From positions 4,712,001 through 4,776,000 of the forward strand of contig NW_026944384.1 of the NCBI RefSeq assembly GCF_033439725.1: 64,000 nucleotides of DNA, written 5' to 3'. How positions within the stretch are numbered: the stretch's first letter is position 1; every line of letters starts with the position of its first letter. The notes under the pieces were generated by a model that made no database searches, was not told the origin of the DNA, and saw nothing but the letters and a program-made list of their open reading frames with translations. The translations under genes were made by a program, and so were the position numbers. The stretch is from Neurospora tetraspora. Taxonomy: Eukaryota > Ascomycota > Sordariomycetes > Sordariales > Sordariaceae. This document shows, one piece after another, positions 60,600-64,000 of the stretch.

Positions 60600-61000
60600 T
60601 ACCTTAAGTCGATTCGTTCTATTTTATAGAATCGGTCTCCGACGTATTCTAATAATTTAATATTAATCGGATCGTAGTTATTAATAAATTAAATATAGAA
60701 TTGATCGTAGAATTCTTTACATTATAATTCGTTATACTTGTATAATAATTTAGTAGCCTATTTTATATAAACTTCGATTGTTTTGCCTATTTTATAATCG
60801 AATATATTAATCTACTATCCGGTCTTTTAATCGTAATCTATAGTATAGAGTTTAAACTTTACTAAGAATTATTTCTTTAAGGGTTCTTATTCGCAGTTAG
60901 CCTTAAATAATTTGAAGTACTATTCTTCCTTTATAATACTTCATAGTCCCTTATAAAATATAATGTAATTTTCGCGAATTTCTTCTTCGGGGGTAGTAGT
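60600..61000 (-). pseudogene. Probable gag remnant
   Basis: A 30-codon open minus-strand segment at about 60690-60602 (FINNYDPINIKLLEYVGDRF and following) and neighbouring interrupted frames lie where gag should be, upstream of the protease. No zinc knuckle could be read. The call rests mainly on position. Confidence 0.35.
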
Positions 61001-62132
61001 AATTAATCAGTTAACGTACGTTTTAATATCTTCTAAATATTTATTTAAATCTTTTTAAAAGAAATCTAAGAATATATTTGAGAAATCCTTTATAATTAAG
61101 TACGGGGTTTGAATAGGAAGAGAAGGGGGTTGTAAAGTCGAAAATAAATTAAACGCCGGTATAAATATAGTAATAAACGTATTTAATATATAGATAGGGG
61201 GTATTAATATAGTATTAATTAAAAACTAGGTAATCGCCTTCTAAATTATAATTAAATTAAAATTTATATTATATAATTATTGAAAACGGTTAGTTTAAAA
61301 TAAAAGTAATATAGCGTTAGGGTCTATATAATCACGGATGCCCATCCGTAATTCGCTATATTATATAATTATAAATAACCAAATTAGGGGGTAAACGTAG
61401 ATAAATGTGTACGTATATATAATAAATAATAAGATAAGGTATAATTAAGTATAGGTAATAGATAAGAGTAGGTTATTCTAATATACCATTGGAACTTGTA
61501 TCGTTATAATCCAAATAGGTAAAGTAAGTAATGTATATACGTATATATATTGGGAGAAATCGGGTTGAATCCTAATACGAAGGGTACCCTAACTATTATC
61601 GGCTAGACCTAATAGTCCTACACCTCTCCAATTAAACGCTGTCCCGTATATACTTACTAGATATTAAACTGGTATCTCTATAGTATTATAATTACAATAT
61701 AAAATCTATTAATAATCTATTAATAATTTAGTACGTACCTTCTAAGTAGGTATAAGCTCTCTATTTTAATTCCTCCTCGAACTAGCAGGTTCTCAACCGG
61801 ACTAGGTTCTTCCTGTATGCACGCGCGCTCCGTCTCGCCGACTTAGGAAACCAGCAGTTGTAATCGTATAATAATCGGTCCCGAGCTCTGCTCCGGTGGA
61901 AATTACGTTCGAATATAAATAGTAATAGTTGCTAGGCAATAGAATGGTCGAAATAACATAATCTGTGCGTAATCGAATAATGCGTCGCGCGGTGATAGTT
62001 TTCGTTGGTAGTGCCTCTTCGTATTGTGCCTGCTGTGAATTCGCGCGTCGATTAGTGATGATAACTAAATAAAATGTATTCTAAGGTGTCCTCCTTAATT
62101 AATATAATACCACCCCCTGGGTAGATCGCTAA

Positions 62133-62280
62133 TGCAATCCGTGATGGACCGCTGAAGAAGGTTCTTTGGGGGTATGAACAAAGGTGTATAATTGGATGAT
62201 CTGCTAACTAACGGTATATTACCATGACTATGGAATAAATACCAGCACCTAGTGGTCTGTGCGCATAGGCGCACCTTCCA
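62133..62280 (-). repeat. Right (5') LTR of the Gypsy-like element
   Basis: 148 bp starting TGCAATCC and ending CACCTTCCA, followed by AACT. Less RIP-affected than the left copy: it carries the A or T form at four of the 13 differences, the left copy at nine. Confidence 0.85.
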
Positions 62281-64000
62281 AACTGCGCGGGGGCAGCCTC
62301 GCACCGTGCCGCTAATGAACTCAATCAGCCAGACTTCTATCCACTAGGCCTGGCCTTTTTAGGACTAGTATATCAAAGGTGGGTCTCTCGTAGGGCTTGG
62401 CGCAATTGCAATTCTGTTATAGTGATCTTTCCTCCTTTGTGAAAGTGTCAAGTGAAAGTTCATGTTTCCCATCACTGTAAGACGAGATGCCCGCCGGAAC
62501 TGTATCTGAAAAGGTTAGAATGCTTCTTTTCAGGAGGTATTGTAATCTCCTGTATTATCTCACTATCAGCTCCCGTCAGCCCACGCTCATAGTTAACAAG
62601 CAACACTATGACCTCGTCTCCAACCTCTGCTGTCGATTATCGAGACCTTATTCTTTTGCGCGATACGCTAGGACCATGGCGCGTTATGCTCAAGACAAGA
62701 TACCTAGTTACACTCGATTGATTGAAGTCTTTATCGATCGCTAACTCCCGCCTGATGCAACCGCTATGGGCCCCCCATCTTCCAGCACCACGTCACAGGT
62801 TTTCACTCACATATAGAATGCCTCAGTCCCCTACAAGTGCCGACAGTGTTCCAGTTGGACAGCAATTCGAATCCCCTGGCTGTGATGTGATGGCGTTATC
62901 GACTAGAGCTTTCGTATCAACGTCGGCGCAGTTTCTCGGGCCTGACCAAGCAGAAATACTTCATATTTAATGCATTAATACGCAAAGGTAATATATCACC
63001 GATAATAGTCCTCATTTACTATTCTCATACTGCTTGGCTGTGGTGGTGCTTTATGATTGCTCAACTATGATATACCCGGTTTTCTTCCCAGGCATGTAAG
63101 ATATGCCATCTCAACCTGTTAGTGAGCTGATTCCACCTGGTCATTTTGGGGTCTCACAAAGCCAGTGAGTGGGGGGCTCGCTATAGTCGCCATGTCCCGG
63201 GGCCATCTAGTGTTGGCTGTGTTCAATATATCTGTCAGCCTTTTAATCTCTGTCGCAGGACAGTTCCTCAGTTCTTGGGTCAGAGCGGTGACAGCATTGC
63301 AGAGCTTGACTGTCTTCTTGGAGTGTACTTCATTCACTGCCGTGACTGACCTATCGCGATGGCCTTGCGGATATTGAAGGCCATGAAAGAATAAAATTAA
63401 CCGAACCACCTGGTCCCAATTCCGATGCAGTACAACACGTCCACCGCACGCGATGTTAGGTTAGTACTGCATGGCGCCGATCAAGACGTCTTTCACCTCC
63501 CCAAACCGGCACAAGTCCATGCGACTTGTCTCTTTCAACTGCATCCCGAGCATGATGATCCTAGCCTTTTCCTGACTTCCACGCCTTCTACCGGGCTTCC
63601 ATGCGGGTGACCTTGGGTGAGCGAACCAGAAGATGCCCCCGTTTTTATCGGCCGACGCCGAAATCTGTGGTGGTGGTGAGGCCGGATCAACGTGGCATGG
63701 ATTGGCAGACTGCTGAAGCGAGCGTGGGTGAGAGATGGTGTGTTATGCGGCGGGCAAAAGCAGCAACTGACATCACTAGCATCAGAGACAACCACTCAAC
63801 ACCGCAAAGATTCAAAAAGACCTATCAACAGGGACAATGTTGAGACTTATGTGGTGGTACAAGTTGCTGGGTCAGGTTTGTACTCGAAAGCATTGGCATT
63901 ACGTAGCAAGGGTTGTACGACTTGAATGCCTTATCAACGGACACGATGTGACGTCTGAATGCTTCCTCCAGGGGCAACTCGCCCACTTTTTCTTTGAAAA
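62281..64000. other. Right edge: normal composition, no secure gene
   Basis: Base composition returns to normal right after the LTR. A frame at 62609-62704 (MTSSPTSAVDYRDLILLRD and following) looks coding but stops early. A minus-strand frame at 63119-63409 has an amphipathic segment (CNAVTALTQELRNCPATEIK), while the opposite strand at 63165-63377 is also open and hydrophobic. These may be pieces of a broken or intron-split gene that runs off the window. I do not recognise a family. Confidence 0.3.

Larger units (their letters stand above)
51979..62280 (-). mobile_element. RIP-degraded Ty3/Gypsy-like LTR retrotransposon, 10.3 kb
   Basis: Direct repeats of 148 bp at both ends start TG and end CA (TA in the left copy), with AACT on the outer side of each (51975-51978 and 62281-62284). 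A polypyrimidine tract directly inside the left LTR (CTCCCTTCCTTCCT, 52132-52145) is a polypurine tract when read on the minus strand, so the left LTR is the 3' LTR. Minus-strand traces follow the Gypsy order: gag-like sequence near 60600-61000, protease near 58880-59235, reverse transcriptase near 57200-57620. The interior is extremely AT-rich with stops throughout, so the copy cannot be autonomous. A mini-LTR element is nested at 54172-54679. Confidence 0.85.

Overview
The window comes from a filamentous ascomycete, most likely a Sordariomycete. This is inferred from short GT-AG introns with CTAAC-type branch points, close matches to Neurospora/Magnaporthe-type protein families (a group III G-alpha, a kinesin-3, Uds1, Nop16), a HET-domain gene, and two AT-rich blocks that show repeat-induced point mutation (RIP).

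Layout. 1-2900 is an AT-rich, RIP-degraded repeat ending in a solo terminal inverted repeat (2888-3016). 3.0-51.9 kb is a normal gene-bearing compartment. In order it holds: spermidine synthase (-, 3478-5172); a 930-bp TIR element with internal tandem repeats (5657-6586); a 6-kb gene-free stretch; a group III G-protein alpha subunit (+, 12637-13944); a membrane-anchored GH3 beta-glucosidase (+, 16134-18982); a HET-domain protein (-, 19742-22203); an Uds1-domain septation protein (-, 23243-25829); a 4-kb gene-free stretch; an M1 peptidase of the leukotriene A4 hydrolase type (+, 29889-32153); a kinesin-3 motor (+, 33516-39267); a four-TM MARVEL-like protein (+, 40861-42111); Nop16 (-, 43242-44018); and a Zn2Cys6 transcription factor (-, 47218-49876). 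Nine of these ten genes plus the motor have introns that could be placed by reading frame and family alignment; two introns use GC-AG ends.

51979-62280 is one 10.3-kb Ty3/Gypsy-like LTR retrotransposon on the minus strand, wrecked by RIP. Its 148-bp LTRs, TG/CA ends, a 4-bp target duplication, polypurine tract, and recognisable protease and reverse transcriptase traces can still be read. Nested in it is a 508-bp mini-LTR (TRIM-like) element (54172-54679) with 120-bp LTRs and a perfect 5-bp target duplication. 62.3-64.0 kb returns to normal base composition without a convincing gene.

The genes are housekeeping, signalling, trafficking and accessory functions with no operon-like logic. The novelty lies in the mobile elements: the layered insertion history at 52-62 kb, and the TIR element whose tandem repeats still look protein-coding. 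No new defence or metabolic system was found.
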